DNA of 54,505 nucleotides. It comes from Chthoniobacterales bacterium (GTDB lineage Bacteria > Verrucomicrobiota > Verrucomicrobiia > Chthoniobacterales > UBA10450). The notes under the pieces are model-generated. The model was not told the origin of the DNA, did no database searches, and saw nothing but the letters and a program-made list of their open reading frames with translations. Positions 25,415-33,661 of this stretch are shown here, piece after piece. The number at the start of each line of letters is the position of its first letter. Position 1 is the stretch's first letter. Location of the stretch: positions 1 through 54,505 of the forward strand of contig JACDGM010000014.1 in NCBI GenBank assembly GCA_013815325.1. The letters run 5' to 3'. A program made the translations under genes and the position numbers.

Positions 25415-25753
25415 ATGTTGCGACGCCGACGTTTCCTCGTGCAACCAGAGCGCGCCCGGCCGCATCGCGTCGTTAGGCGTCGCGCCAAGGACTGGCGGAT
25501 GCCGCCGAACACCATCTACGTCGGCCGCCCTACGGTCTGGGGGAATCCCTACGCTGCCGGAGCGCAACTGCTGAACGGCGAAAAGCTCACAGCCGCCAAA
25601 TCGGTGGAGCTTTATCGGCAGCACGTGCGCGAGGTCTTCGATCCGGAGACAATCCGGACCCGCCTCGCCGGAAAAAATCTCGCCTGCTGGTGTCCGCTTG
25701 GGCAGCCCTGTCACGCCGACGTCCTTCTCGAGCTGGCGAATTTGCCGGTTTGA
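25415..25753 (+). CDS. DUF4326 domain protein
   Basis: A small protein (112 residues from the first ATG; the true start could be a few codons later) with the DUF4326 pattern: VYVGRP-type NTIYVGRPTVWGNPYAAG in the middle and LAGKNLACWCPLGQPCHADV at the C-terminus, with the conserved Cys and His residues. The family is widespread, especially in phages and actinobacteria; its function is unsettled. A genome word (TCGTTAGGC at 25470) supplies the Val-Arg codons just before the domain. Confidence 0.75.
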   Translation: MLRRRRFLVQPERARPHRVVRRRAKDWRMPPNTIYVGRPTVWGNPYAAGAQLLNGEKLTAAKSVELYRQHVREVFDPETIRTRLAGKNLACWCPLGQPCHADVLLELANLPV

Positions 25754-25777
25754 TTTCGGGGCAGCGGAGCGCTCACC

Positions 25778-25978
25778 CTACAATCCCACGACCGTGAGTT
25801 CCGGCCGGCAATTAAACCGCACCGGCAACATGCAGGTGCCGATGCCGACGCCGGATGGCACTCGAGCTTCGTTAGGCGGAGCCCAGGTAGGCTCGGCAAA
25901 ACGGCCGTCAATGCCCGCTGCCACAGGCAGAGCACAGAGGCCGAGTCCGAGGAATCTTCTCCGGGTCATCCTGCGCAA
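25778..25978 (-). pseudogene. Internally deleted Tat-secreted metallophosphoesterase remnant
   Basis: The 66-codon frame joins a twin-arginine-type N-terminus (MTRRRFLGLGLCALPVAAGI, then DGRFAEP) directly to a typical metallophosphoesterase C-terminus (GVGIGTCMLPVRFNCRPELT). The catalytic middle, normally about 200 residues with the DxH and GNHE motifs, is missing. The junction region PNEARVPS contains the genome word (TCGTTAGGC at 25869 on the plus strand). The frame is still open, so a short secreted peptide might be made, but it cannot be an active phosphoesterase. Confidence 0.6.
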
Positions 25979-25984
25979 TGCTCG

Positions 25985-27019
25985 TTAGTCTGGAAAAGTG
26001 AGGAGGCGAAGGTAGGCCTTGCCGCTGTCCGTGAGGTGCGCGTTCGCGCCGTGCCCGGCGACGTTTCCACGCGTCAGATAGCGACTGTCGAGCGCGCTTG
26101 ATTTCAGGTAAGAGAGTTCCGCTGCGCTCACTGCTCGCGAGCTCGGCGCCAGCCGCAGAGGCAGGCCGGAGCGAGCGAAAGAGATTTCCCACGACACCGG
26201 CTTTTCGTTAGGTGGGCCATCGATCATCCAGGGATAGCGCAGCGGCAGCTGGAGGTTGGGCGTGTTCGGTATAATCACTTTGGAGAAAACCTCTTCCCGC
26301 GCGAGGAACGCCGGGATCGTGAGCGCCGGGTTCGTGTGCAGCGCGATGAAGAGCTGCGGCAGGTCGAGTCCCGTGAGATTGATCCCATTGTAAATTCCAT
26401 GGCGGTTCTGCTCGTTCTTGAAAAACGTGTCATGCCACTGCTCGAAGTGATCGTTCAGCAGTAGATTCAACTCGACGTGGACATGCGCGCGCTCGCGATC
26501 GATTCCCTCGCCGGTGTGTCCCATGACGGCCAGCTTTTCTCCTTGCCTAACGACCTGCCCGGCCGCCACCTCGATCGTGCTGAGGTGCGCATAAAGACTG
26601 TAATAAGGGCAGCCGCCCCAGCGATGCTCGACCACGACGTAACGGCCGTAATTCGATGCGCCCGCGGCGCGGCTCACATACACAACCTTTCCATCTGCGA
26701 TCGCGCGCACCTCGTCGAGCGATTCGCCCTGCGCGTCCCGACGGATGGGCCGGATATCCATGCCCTCGTGAAAACGGGTGTAAACCGTGCCCTCCGCCGT
26801 CTCCACTGGATCGCGCACGAATCCGTATTGACCGCCCTCCCACGGATAAGAAATAACGCCGTGAACGTTGCGCTCGATGAACTGATAGAAATCCGAGTAA
26901 TGCCCGCTGAAGAGCGCGTGGTTATCCGTCGGCAACGCCAGATGGAGAGGCGCCTCCTCGGCTTGCGCCGCCATCAGGGCGAAGAAGAGAAGCGCACAGG
27001 CCGGCCGCCAGCGGCTCAT
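25985..27019 (-). CDS. M23 family (LytM-type) metallopeptidase, secreted
   Basis: A 344-residue protein with a signal peptide (MSRWRPACALLFFALMAAQA). The start at 27019 overlaps the stop of 27016-27480 in an ATGA. The zinc site follows the M23 pattern: RFHEGMDIRP (HxxxD, about residue 95) and RAHVHVELNLLL (HxH, about 195), with the beta-sheet core YGRYVVVEHRWGGCPYYSLY between. It is predicted to cut peptidoglycan cross-links or regulate an amidase. It is cotranslated with the small secreted protein upstream. Genome words lie at 26545 and 26205. Confidence 0.85.
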   Translation of the reverse strand: MSRWRPACALLFFALMAAQAEEAPLHLALPTDNHALFSGHYSDFYQFIERNVHGVISYPWEGGQYGFVRDPVETAEGTVYTRFHEGMDIRPIRRDAQGESLDEVRAIADGKVVYVSRAAGASNYGRYVVVEHRWGGCPYYSLYAHLSTIEVAAGQVVRQGEKLAVMGHTGEGIDRERAHVHVELNLLLNDHFEQWHDTFFKNEQNRHGIYNGINLTGLDLPQLFIALHTNPALTIPAFLAREEVFSKVIIPNTPNLQLPLRYPWMIDGPPNEKPVSWEISFARSGLPLRLAPSSRAVSAAELSYLKSSALDSRYLTRGNVAGHGANAHLTDSGKAYLRLLTFPD

Positions 27020-27480
27020 TTTTTCTGCCGCCGGCCGAGGACTTTCCAATCCTTCGCCATCAGTTTGATGTCGGCCTCGGTCAGGCCGGAGGCGAGATAA
27101 ATTTTGCCGTCAGAGACGCGCCGGTCCACCTGCAGCTCCGTCAACGCGCGGCCATCGACGAAGACGAAAAGCGACGAGCCACGCCGCTCCACGCTAAGCG
27201 TATCGAGCACTGTCCGGCCGTGATCATCGAGCTGGAGAAGGGCGCCGTAGCTGGCGCCGTCGGCCGAGCGATACGGATAAAAGGCTTTCACGTCGCGCTC
27301 CGTCAACCAGGCGGTCTTCTCGATAAAAACGTTCTTGCCGCTAAGTGCACGAATCGGTTGGGCAAAGGCGGCGCCGTCGTTTTCACTCGCGGCCGCATGC
27401 AGGCGGAAGGTGCAATGCGACATCGCCGGGGCGGAGGCGGCGAAGAGAAAAAGCAGTGCGCCCGCGAGTGCGTTCCTCAT
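27016..27480 (-). CDS. Small secreted protein upstream of the M23 peptidase
   Basis: A 154-residue protein with a signal peptide (residues about 1-20, LAGALLFLFAASAPAMS). The mature part alternates beta strands (GKNVFIEKTAWLTERDVKAF, VERRGSSLFVFVDGRALTEL) and ends SGLTEADIKLMAKDWKVLGR. The strand-helix pattern recalls the P1/beta domains found in SecD-like periplasmic regions, but the resemblance is weak. It is translated with the M23 peptidase, suggesting a joint role in the envelope. Confidence 0.6.
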   Translation of the reverse strand: MRNALAGALLFLFAASAPAMSHCTFRLHAAASENDGAAFAQPIRALSGKNVFIEKTAWLTERDVKAFYPYRSADGASYGALLQLDDHGRTVLDTLSVERRGSSLFVFVDGRALTELQVDRRVSDGKIYLASGLTEADIKLMAKDWKVLGRRQKK

Positions 27481-27534
27481 TCGCCGATTGATAAAGGGTT
27501 TGACACTTTTTGCAACGTCGGCCTCTTAGGTGCG

Positions 27535-28059
27535 ATGCGACGAACGCCCCTTTTGGCTGCTCTGATTATGCTCGCCGCGCCCGCTTTTGCCCTCGCGCAG
27601 GAGCATTCCGTCTCGAAGCGAGGCTGGCTCGGCCGCATGCTTCATCCCTTCAGTTCATCGGAAAAAATTCCGGAATACCTCAACCCAAAGCTGCGCGGTC
27701 TTCAGCTCAGCGTGCAGCTTCCGCCCGAGCCGGTGAAACTCTCCGAGCTCCGGCAGCTGCCGCTCACCGTCAGCCTAACGAATCGGGGCGATCGCGCGGT
27801 CGAGCTGAATTTTCCGACCGAACAGCGCATCGAGATTTATCTGCGCGACGCCGCCGGAGGGATCGTAACCCGATGGTCGGATAACCGCGCTTTTGAACCG
27901 ACGGCTGCCACGATTTTGATCAATCCGAACGAGCACCTTGAGTATTCCGAGACGATTGCGACGCGCGAACTCGCTCCCGGCAGAGTCTTCACGGTGGAGG
28001 CGTTGGTGCCGGCGTATCCCGAGCTCGACGTGAAACGCAAATCGCTGGCCGCGCCGTGA
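27535..28059 (+). CDS. Secreted BsuPI-domain protein
   Basis: A 174-residue protein with a signal peptide (MRRTPLLAALIMLAAPAFAL). The C-terminal 100 residues fit the BsuPI (intracellular proteinase inhibitor) beta-sandwich domain: LPLTVSLTNRGDRAVELNFP, IEIYLRDAAGGIVTRWSDNR and LAPGRVFTVEALVPAYPELD. A TTGACA lies at 27500-27505, 35 bp before the ATG, a possible promoter with a very short leader. The role is probably protein-protein binding. The word at 27773 provides Leu-Thr in VSLTNRGD. Confidence 0.75.
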   Translation: MRRTPLLAALIMLAAPAFALAQEHSVSKRGWLGRMLHPFSSSEKIPEYLNPKLRGLQLSVQLPPEPVKLSELRQLPLTVSLTNRGDRAVELNFPTEQRIEIYLRDAAGGIVTRWSDNRAFEPTAATILINPNEHLEYSETIATRELAPGRVFTVEALVPAYPELDVKRKSLAAP

Positions 28060-28408
28060 AGGGCAGATAGTGAATCGAGGGTGGTAACGGAAATCCGGAA
28101 CAGCCACGATTGCCGATTTTCGATTTTCGCTTCGCGGCTCTATGGACCGCCCATCGACTGAATCTGCGAACCAATTTGAATAGTGTTTGACTTTTTTGCG
28201 GCCGGCACTGCTAAATGCAAAGATACGTTCGTAAAAAATTGAATTTGACGCCGAGCAACACAACCAGCCACTAACGAAAGCCTAAGCCGAACAGATGAAC
28301 ATCAGACCTCCAGAATTGACCGAGAAGTCTAGCCAGGCAAGCGAGCGCTCCGAACGATTGAGTCACGGTGGGGCTCATAGGAATTTCCACTTTTAGTTTA
28401 GCTCCTAT
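28060..28408. other. Intergenic region with a possible promoter
   Basis: About 350 bp. At 28187 a TTGACT is followed after 18 bases by CTAAAT (28211-28216), a passable sigma-70-type promoter for the esterase/autotransporter genes to the right. No gene is supported. The region marks the left edge of a 4.4-kb stretch without the genome word. Confidence 0.4.
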
Positions 28409-29465
28409 TTGCTGGCTGGCGTTTTCGTATTTCTCGCCTCGCCAACAATATCCCGCGCGCAAGCCGCTTCGCCATATCCAAGCTGCACCGTTACGCCAAC
28501 GCCAGCCGCCTCGCCGACAGTGCGCCCCGAAGTGTGCACCGATTGTGCGATCCAACCTCCGATCCCCAGCCTTCGCCCGCACTCACCCCGATCCCGAGCG
28601 CCTTTCAGCCGCCTCCTCCGGATCACACCGTCTTGCGATGGCGCATCTTTAAGCCTCTTGGGACGGGCCCATGGCCTGGGATATTAATGATACACGTCGG
28701 CGGTTTTAAGGGGGGCGACCCGTTCGGGCATTTGAGCGATATTGCAACTGAACTCACAGCTGCGGGCTATTACGTCGGAATTGTCACCTATAGGCTGGCT
28801 CCCTGCGGCCTCATCGACGGGCAAGCATGCTATCTCGACGACGCCAACTCGGGAAGGGCGCCTTCCCAAGCCCTCGATATTGAGGCAGAAATTCGCGCAT
28901 TGCGCGCCGATCCTAACTGCACTGGAAAGAAGATTGGAGTCCTGGGAGGTTCTGCCGGAGGTTCGCATGCCGCTTACGCTGCATTCGATACTCGGACGTC
29001 GACAACCTGGCCGTTTTGGAACGCCACTTATCGCGCGGATGCGACCGTTTGCCTCTCGGGCAATTATAGTTTCCCGGACAGAACACCAGAATCCTATACG
29101 CCCAATCCCCTCCCCGACTTTATTAGTCTTGTCGAGAACTATACCAACACCGGGAATCTTACCACGCAGAAGCAGCTTTCGCCCCTGTATTTGGTCACGG
29201 CACCAACTCAAAGTGTACCATCCAAGCCTATATTATTCGTCAATAGCAGACGCGATCCAATGCCTTACCATCAGATCGTCGATGCTATTTGTACTTTGCA
29301 GAGTGTTGGCCTCTCGGAAGCAAACGGTGACTTCAAGACTCTAACCGTGCCTGGAAGCGATCACGCTTTCGAATATTGGGACAAGTGGGACGGGGTTAAT
29401 GTCGGACCAACCCAGCTTGTAAGGGGGATGTTATTACTTTCTTCGATGCGTACCTCAAGCCATAG
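28409..29465 (+). pseudogene. Secreted alpha/beta-hydrolase (esterase-like) with two single-base losses
   Basis: Pieces of one secreted hydrolase appear in three frames. They are a signal-like start (LAGVFVFLASPTISRAQA, TTG at 28409), the hydrolase body from about 28570 (ILMIHVGGFKGGDP; nucleophile motif GVLGGSAGGSHA; late His in PGSDHAFEYW), and the proper end DVITFFDAYLKP with TAG at 29463. One missing C in the run at 28564-28567 and one missing G at 29423-29427 restore a single gene of about 350 codons. It resembles BD-FAE-type carboxylesterases. Without the second repair the hydrolase seems fused to the autotransporter-repeat gene, which I regard as an artefact of the lost base. Confidence 0.7.
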
Positions 29466-29496
29466 ACTGATTCGAACTGATTCCAAAACCTTCTTT

Positions 29497-31137
29497 ATGA
29501 AAGCGAATATGATTTCCAGTTTCGGGGTTAGAGCACCCAGTACATCCCGATTCGCGGCTGCCTTCGTCGCGTGTTTCTTACTTTGCGTTCCGAGCATTAA
29601 TGCCATCTATGCCGCGAGCGGAACTTGGATTTTGAACCCGGTTAACAACGACTGGAACACGGCGGCTAATTGGTCTTCCAACACTGTACCAGGCGCCTTG
29701 GATACGGCTACTTTTGATACGTCCAATGAAACGCAGATTGTGGTCTCAGGAGGAGGTTCTGTAGATGGTATCGTCTTTAGCTCGAGTGCAGACGCTTACC
29801 AGATTACCGCTCCACCTGGTCAATTCCTTGTCCTTAACGACCTTTCGATCAACAATGAATCAGCCGAACCGCAAAGCTTTGTCGCGGCCACCGACATTTC
29901 TGGTAACTCAGGGGCGGTTCAGCTCATGGACGGCGCAACTTGGGGAAGTCCGGTGATTCTTACGGCGGAAGCGCCTGTCGTTTCTGGTGGCCTCTCCGCT
30001 GTTATCCTTTTCATCGATTTTGCCGACGCGGGTAATTCTACAGTTATCAACAAAGGCGGAGTGATTAGTGGCGGAGCCGGCGGCTTGACCGTATTTTACG
30101 ACGACGCGACGGCTGCGACAGCTACCATCACGAATGCAGCGGGAACTGTTAGCGGAGCGGGCGGCGGTGAGACGGCCTTCACCTTCGAGTCCGGAGGTGA
30201 AACAGCCACCGGCGGCGATTCGGTGATTACTTCTGGGGGTGCGACAGTCGAAGGAGCCGGCGGGGGTGTGACCTTGTTCGGAAGTCCCGCGACGGCCGGC
30301 AACGCAACTTTAATCGCCGAGGGCGGGTTGAACGGCGGCGATGGTGGTTCGATCCGCTTCGAGTCTACCTCCAAGGGTGGCACCGCAAGGATAAGGATCT
30401 TCGGCAACGGCAGTCTGAACATCAGCGCGCACAGCGGTGGCGGAGTTCTGACGACCGGTTCGCTGGAAGGCGATGGCCAGGTCTTTCTTGGGTCAAGGAA
30501 TCTGACTCTGGGCAGCAACAATCTGAACACCACATTTAGCGGAGTGATTCAGGATAGTGGCTCGCTCACCAAGATCGGCACCGGTACACTGACCTTGAGT
30601 GGAAGTAACACTTACGCTGGTGGCACAACCATTAGCGCTGGAACGCTCCGAGCGAATAATACGACCGGGTCGGGCACCGGGTCGCGTGCGATAAGAGTCC
30701 TCGCCGGGACTCTCGGTGGCAAAGGGATCATAAGCGGACCAGTAACAGTCGGCACCGGAAGCGGTGCGGGAGCCTTCCTGGCTCCGAGCGCCGCGGAACG
30801 CCGGCCGCTTAGGCTGACGATCCAGAGCCCACTCTCATTCAAAAGCGATGGCACTTATACTTACAAGCTCAATACTCAAAGGAGCGCGGCTGACCAGGTG
30901 GTGGCCAGTGGCGTAACGATCGAGACTGGGGCGCGGTTTGATTTCAGGGCGATAGGCGACCGGAGGCTCTCTGTCGGACAAGTCTTCACCGCGATCAGCA
31001 ACACCTCAGCGACCCCTATTAGTGGCACGTTTGTCAACCTGGCCGATGGGTCCACCTTCAGCGCCGGGCGCAACAACTACCAGGTGAGTTACACTGGTGG
31101 GGACGGCAACGATTTTACCCTCACGGTCGCGCCCTAA
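29497..31137 (+). CDS. Autotransporter-associated beta-strand repeat (PATR) protein
   Basis: A 546-residue exported protein. The signal region is at about residues 18-42 (FAAAFVACFLLCVPSINAIY), followed by an N-terminal GTWILNPVNNDWNTAANWSS module. A long Gly/Ala/Thr-rich beta-helix follows, with a canonical PATR unit GSLTKIGTGTLTLSGSNTYA (about 350-370) and then GGTTISAGTLRANN. The usual PEP-CTERM or beta-barrel C-terminus is absent; it ends YQVSYTGGDGNDFTLTVAP. Such proteins are numerous in Verrucomicrobia and probably form surface or extracellular fibres. It starts 31 bp after the repaired esterase stop. No genome word occurs in it. Confidence 0.85.
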   Translation: MKANMISSFGVRAPSTSRFAAAFVACFLLCVPSINAIYAASGTWILNPVNNDWNTAANWSSNTVPGALDTATFDTSNETQIVVSGGGSVDGIVFSSSADAYQITAPPGQFLVLNDLSINNESAEPQSFVAATDISGNSGAVQLMDGATWGSPVILTAEAPVVSGGLSAVILFIDFADAGNSTVINKGGVISGGAGGLTVFYDDATAATATITNAAGTVSGAGGGETAFTFESGGETATGGDSVITSGGATVEGAGGGVTLFGSPATAGNATLIAEGGLNGGDGGSIRFESTSKGGTARIRIFGNGSLNISAHSGGGVLTTGSLEGDGQVFLGSRNLTLGSNNLNTTFSGVIQDSGSLTKIGTGTLTLSGSNTYAGGTTISAGTLRANNTTGSGTGSRAIRVLAGTLGGKGIISGPVTVGTGSGAGAFLAPSAAERRPLRLTIQSPLSFKSDGTYTYKLNTQRSAADQVVASGVTIETGARFDFRAIGDRRLSVGQVFTAISNTSATPISGTFVNLADGSTFSAGRNNYQVSYTGGDGNDFTLTVAP

Positions 31138-31230
31138 TCGCCGCTCCCGTAAGAACGCGCTGCTGACAATAGTCCTGTACCAACTAACTCAGTAGCGCCA
31201 GCCGCCATTCGCATCCAATGTGTCATCAAC

Positions 31231-32007
31231 GTGCGCTTGTTTTCCGATTATCACCTCCATCCGCAGGGTCATCGTCACCAACCTTACTCGCAGGAGTTAC
31301 TCCAACCTTGGGCGGATCACGCCCGCAGGATTGAGCTGCGCGATTTTGCCCTAACGGATCACGATCGTTATCACGCCGGAGTTGATTTCGAGGAAATTGA
31401 CCGTCTCCGCGCTGCGAATCCCGACCTCAAGATTCGCGCTGGGATCGAGCTGGATAACGACCCAGTGCACTCGGCGGCCGGGCGCGAGTGGGTCGAGAAA
31501 AACTGGGAGCGGCTCGACCTTGTTCTCGGCTCCGTCCACTTCCTGCGGGGTGACTGGCCTTTCGATCACGCCGGCCAGGAAGCGGAATTTGCACGCCGCG
31601 ACATCAACGAAATCTACGCCGACTACTACGAACGCATCCGCGCGATGGCGCGCAGCGGGCTGATCGATTCCATGGCGCATCTCGATCTCGTGAAGATTTT
31701 CGGGTTCCGCCCGACTAACGACTTCAGCGATGTGCTCGACGGAGTTCTCTCTCAAATTCACCAGGCAAATCTCGCGCTGGAATTATCGACCGCGGGCTGG
31801 CGCAAACCGGTCGGAGAACTGTATCCGAGCGATGAAATCATTCGGCGCGCCCAAGCGAAGGGCATCCCCTTCACGACCGCTTCCGACGCCCATTCGCATG
31901 TGCAGCAGGGGGAAAACTTCGAGCGGCTCGCGGAAAAAATGTCGCAGATGGGGATCAATGAAGTCTGCGTATTCGAGCGTCACCAACGCCGCATCGTCGC
32001 GCTTTAG
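31231..32007 (+). CDS. PHP-domain phosphatase, HisJ-like
   Basis: A 258-residue enzyme of the polymerase and histidinol phosphatase family. The metal-site motifs are in order: SDYHLHPQGH (residues 5-14), FALTDHDRYH, RAGIELDND, LVLGSVHFLRGDW, MAHLDLVKI, and the final TASDAHSHVQ. This matches the HisJ type of histidinol-phosphatase, although related enzymes act on other phosphoesters. GTG start at 31231. No other his genes are nearby; it stands ahead of the opg genes with a hairpin repeat between, so a common transcript is uncertain. Confidence 0.75.
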   Translation: MRLFSDYHLHPQGHRHQPYSQELLQPWADHARRIELRDFALTDHDRYHAGVDFEEIDRLRAANPDLKIRAGIELDNDPVHSAAGREWVEKNWERLDLVLGSVHFLRGDWPFDHAGQEAEFARRDINEIYADYYERIRAMARSGLIDSMAHLDLVKIFGFRPTNDFSDVLDGVLSQIHQANLALELSTAGWRKPVGELYPSDEIIRRAQAKGIPFTTASDAHSHVQQGENFERLAEKMSQMGINEVCVFERHQRRIVAL

Positions 32008-32068
32008 CCCGCGGCCTTCCAGCGCGCTGGGAGGGACGCGCTCCCGCCTTCGCCTTGAACGGACTACG

Positions 32069-33292
32069 GTGCGGCGAGTCCGCGCGTCCAAAATCTGGAC
32101 TCGCCGCGGCGAGTCCCTCCAGACGGCGCTTTGCGCCATCTTCCTCGCCGCCACGCCCGCCTTCGCGGCCACCGCGCCGGACGCAGTCTTCAGCCAGGTC
32201 GTTAGGCAGGCGCAAGCCGCGGCGCGCGCGCCTTGCCAGCCTAACGAATCAACGCCGCCGGAAATCTTGCGGCAGCTGAATTACGACACCTATCGCGACA
32301 TCACTTTCCGCCGGCAACGTTCGCTTTGGCACGACAGCGACGAGCCATTCGAGGTGCAGTTCTTTCATTCTGGTTACCTCTTCGATCATCCGGTGCAAAT
32401 CCATCAGGTAGTCGATGGAAAGATTCAGGCGGTGCCGTTCAGTCCGAAATATTTCCGCTATCCGGATTTCGATCCAGCCGGGCTCCAGAATAGCGGCGCG
32501 CTCGGCTTCGCCGGTTTTCGAATCCTTTATCCGCTCAATCGTGCGGGCCATCTCGACGAAGCGATTTCCTTTCTCGGGACAAACTATTTCCGCGCCCTCG
32601 CGGCGGGGCAGATTTATGGCCTCTCCGCGCGCGGCATCGCGCTCAACACGGGCGAGAGTATGACTGAGGAGTTTCCCGTCTTTCGCGAATTCTGGCTCTG
32701 CCGGCCGCGACCCGGCGCGCGCCAGATGCAGTTCTTCGCTTTGCTCGATGGTCCGAGCGTCGCCGGCGCGTATAACTTCCAGCTCACGCCGGGAAAAGAG
32801 ACGCGGGTTGAGATCGAGGCACACCTTTTCTTCCGCAAACCGGTCGCGGCCCTCGGGCTCGCGCCCCTCACCAGCATGTTCTGGCGCGGCGAAATTGAGC
32901 CGGCTCTGCCTAACGACAGCCGCCCCGAGGTGCACGACTCGGATGGTCTCACGATCGGTGGCGACTGGCACCCGCTCCACGCGGTGGAGAAAGTGACGAC
33001 GCAGGTATTTCCGCAGAACCATCCGAAAAATTTTGCTCTGCTGCAGCGCGATCGCGCACCCGCGCACTATCGCGATGGCGAGGCTAAATATGAGCGGCGT
33101 CCGAGCGTTCGGGTGGAGCCGTTAGGCGATTGGGGCGATGGCTCGATCCGGCTGCTGCAGTTGCCGGCCCAGAACGAGTACAACGACAACGTCGTCGTAT
33201 TTTGGCAGCCCCAAAAACTGCCGCAAGCGGGCGATGAACTGGATTTCAAATACCGGCTTCATTGGTTTACGCAGACATCGAATAATCCGTGA
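32069..33292 (+). CDS. opgG: OpgG/OpgD-type periplasmic glucan biosynthesis protein
   Basis: About 407 residues from a GTG at 32069. This start is the least certain in the window because no ATG precedes the signal sequence (LCAIFLAATPAFAATAPDAV) and a palindromic repeat overlaps it. Family motifs are present: NYDTYRDITFRRQRSLWHDS, PFEVQFFHSGYLFDHPV, ALGFAGFRILYPLNRAGHLD, and EFWLCRPRPGARQMQFFALL. OpgG shapes osmoregulated periplasmic glucans made by OpgH. It is somewhat shorter than the 511-residue E. coli protein. The order opgG, small gene, opgH suggests one operon. Confidence 0.88.
   Translation: MRRVRASKIWTRRGESLQTALCAIFLAATPAFAATAPDAVFSQVVRQAQAAARAPCQPNESTPPEILRQLNYDTYRDITFRRQRSLWHDSDEPFEVQFFHSGYLFDHPVQIHQVVDGKIQAVPFSPKYFRYPDFDPAGLQNSGALGFAGFRILYPLNRAGHLDEAISFLGTNYFRALAAGQIYGLSARGIALNTGESMTEEFPVFREFWLCRPRPGARQMQFFALLDGPSVAGAYNFQLTPGKETRVEIEAHLFFRKPVAALGLAPLTSMFWRGEIEPALPNDSRPEVHDSDGLTIGGDWHPLHAVEKVTTQVFPQNHPKNFALLQRDRAPAHYRDGEAKYERRPSVRVEPLGDWGDGSIRLLQLPAQNEYNDNVVVFWQPQKLPQAGDELDFKYRLHWFTQTSNNP
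32073..32120. repeat. Palindromic repeat at the start of opgG
   Basis: GGACTCGCCGCGGCGAGTCC (32097-32116) is a perfect 20-bp palindrome, preceded by GCGGCGAGTCCGCGCGTCC and, at 32027, by GGGAGGGACGCGCTCCC. The cluster belongs to the hairpin repeats seen between genes across the window, but here it apparently lies inside the 5' end of the opgG reading frame, in the region of its signal peptide. Confidence 0.6.
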
Positions 33293-33319
33293 GCGCGGGG
33301 CGTCGGATGAAACTCAGAA

Positions 33320-33652
33320 ATGAATCATCCGTCGCATCTAGCGCAAAAGTGGAACGAGGCTCAGCGCCGGGCTGAAGCTTATTTGCGCGCCCTGCGTGGC
33401 GGGTTCGGTCCCGGCGAACGCCAACTTGTCGTTTCCGCCATCGCGTCGGCGCGAGGGCAATTGCAGCTCAATTACGAGGAGCACCCGGTGACCTTGGTGA
33501 TGGAAGCGCTCTTCGGTTTCCTGCCCGCCGCGGCGGCTGGGATGCCGGCGATGACGCCGCCGATTCAGCGCGCGACAATGTTGCCAGAGCCGATGGAATT
33601 CCCCGTGCACGATTGGCTGCGCGGCTTCTTCCGCCGGGTCGGAGGGAAATAA
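33320..33652 (+). CDS. Small unknown protein between opgG and opgH (110 aa)
   Basis: A soluble 110-residue protein (MNHPSHLAQKWNEAQRRAEA...) with an amphipathic helical first half (about residues 10-55) and a Pro/Met-rich second half ending HDWLRGFFRRVGGK. It lies 27 bp after opgG and 9 bp before opgH, so it is very likely part of the operon. No family recognised and no signal peptide seen. A role in OpgH assembly or regulation is conceivable, but that is only inferred from position. Confidence 0.65.
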   Translation: MNHPSHLAQKWNEAQRRAEAYLRALRGGFGPGERQLVVSAIASARGQLQLNYEEHPVTLVMEALFGFLPAAAAGMPAMTPPIQRATMLPEPMEFPVHDWLRGFFRRVGGK

Positions 33653-33661
33653 TCCGCCGCC

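Noticed and set aside
28534..31137. A single 867-residue hydrolase-autotransporter fusion protein
   Set aside because: The hydrolase's natural C-terminus and stop appear in another frame just before the join, and a new signal peptide follows. One lost G explains the apparent fusion.
31730..32068. An N-terminal extension of OpgG reaching into the PHP phosphatase gene
   Set aside because: The extension is out-of-frame translation of the upstream gene and is Arg/Ser-rich; the family signal peptide begins later.
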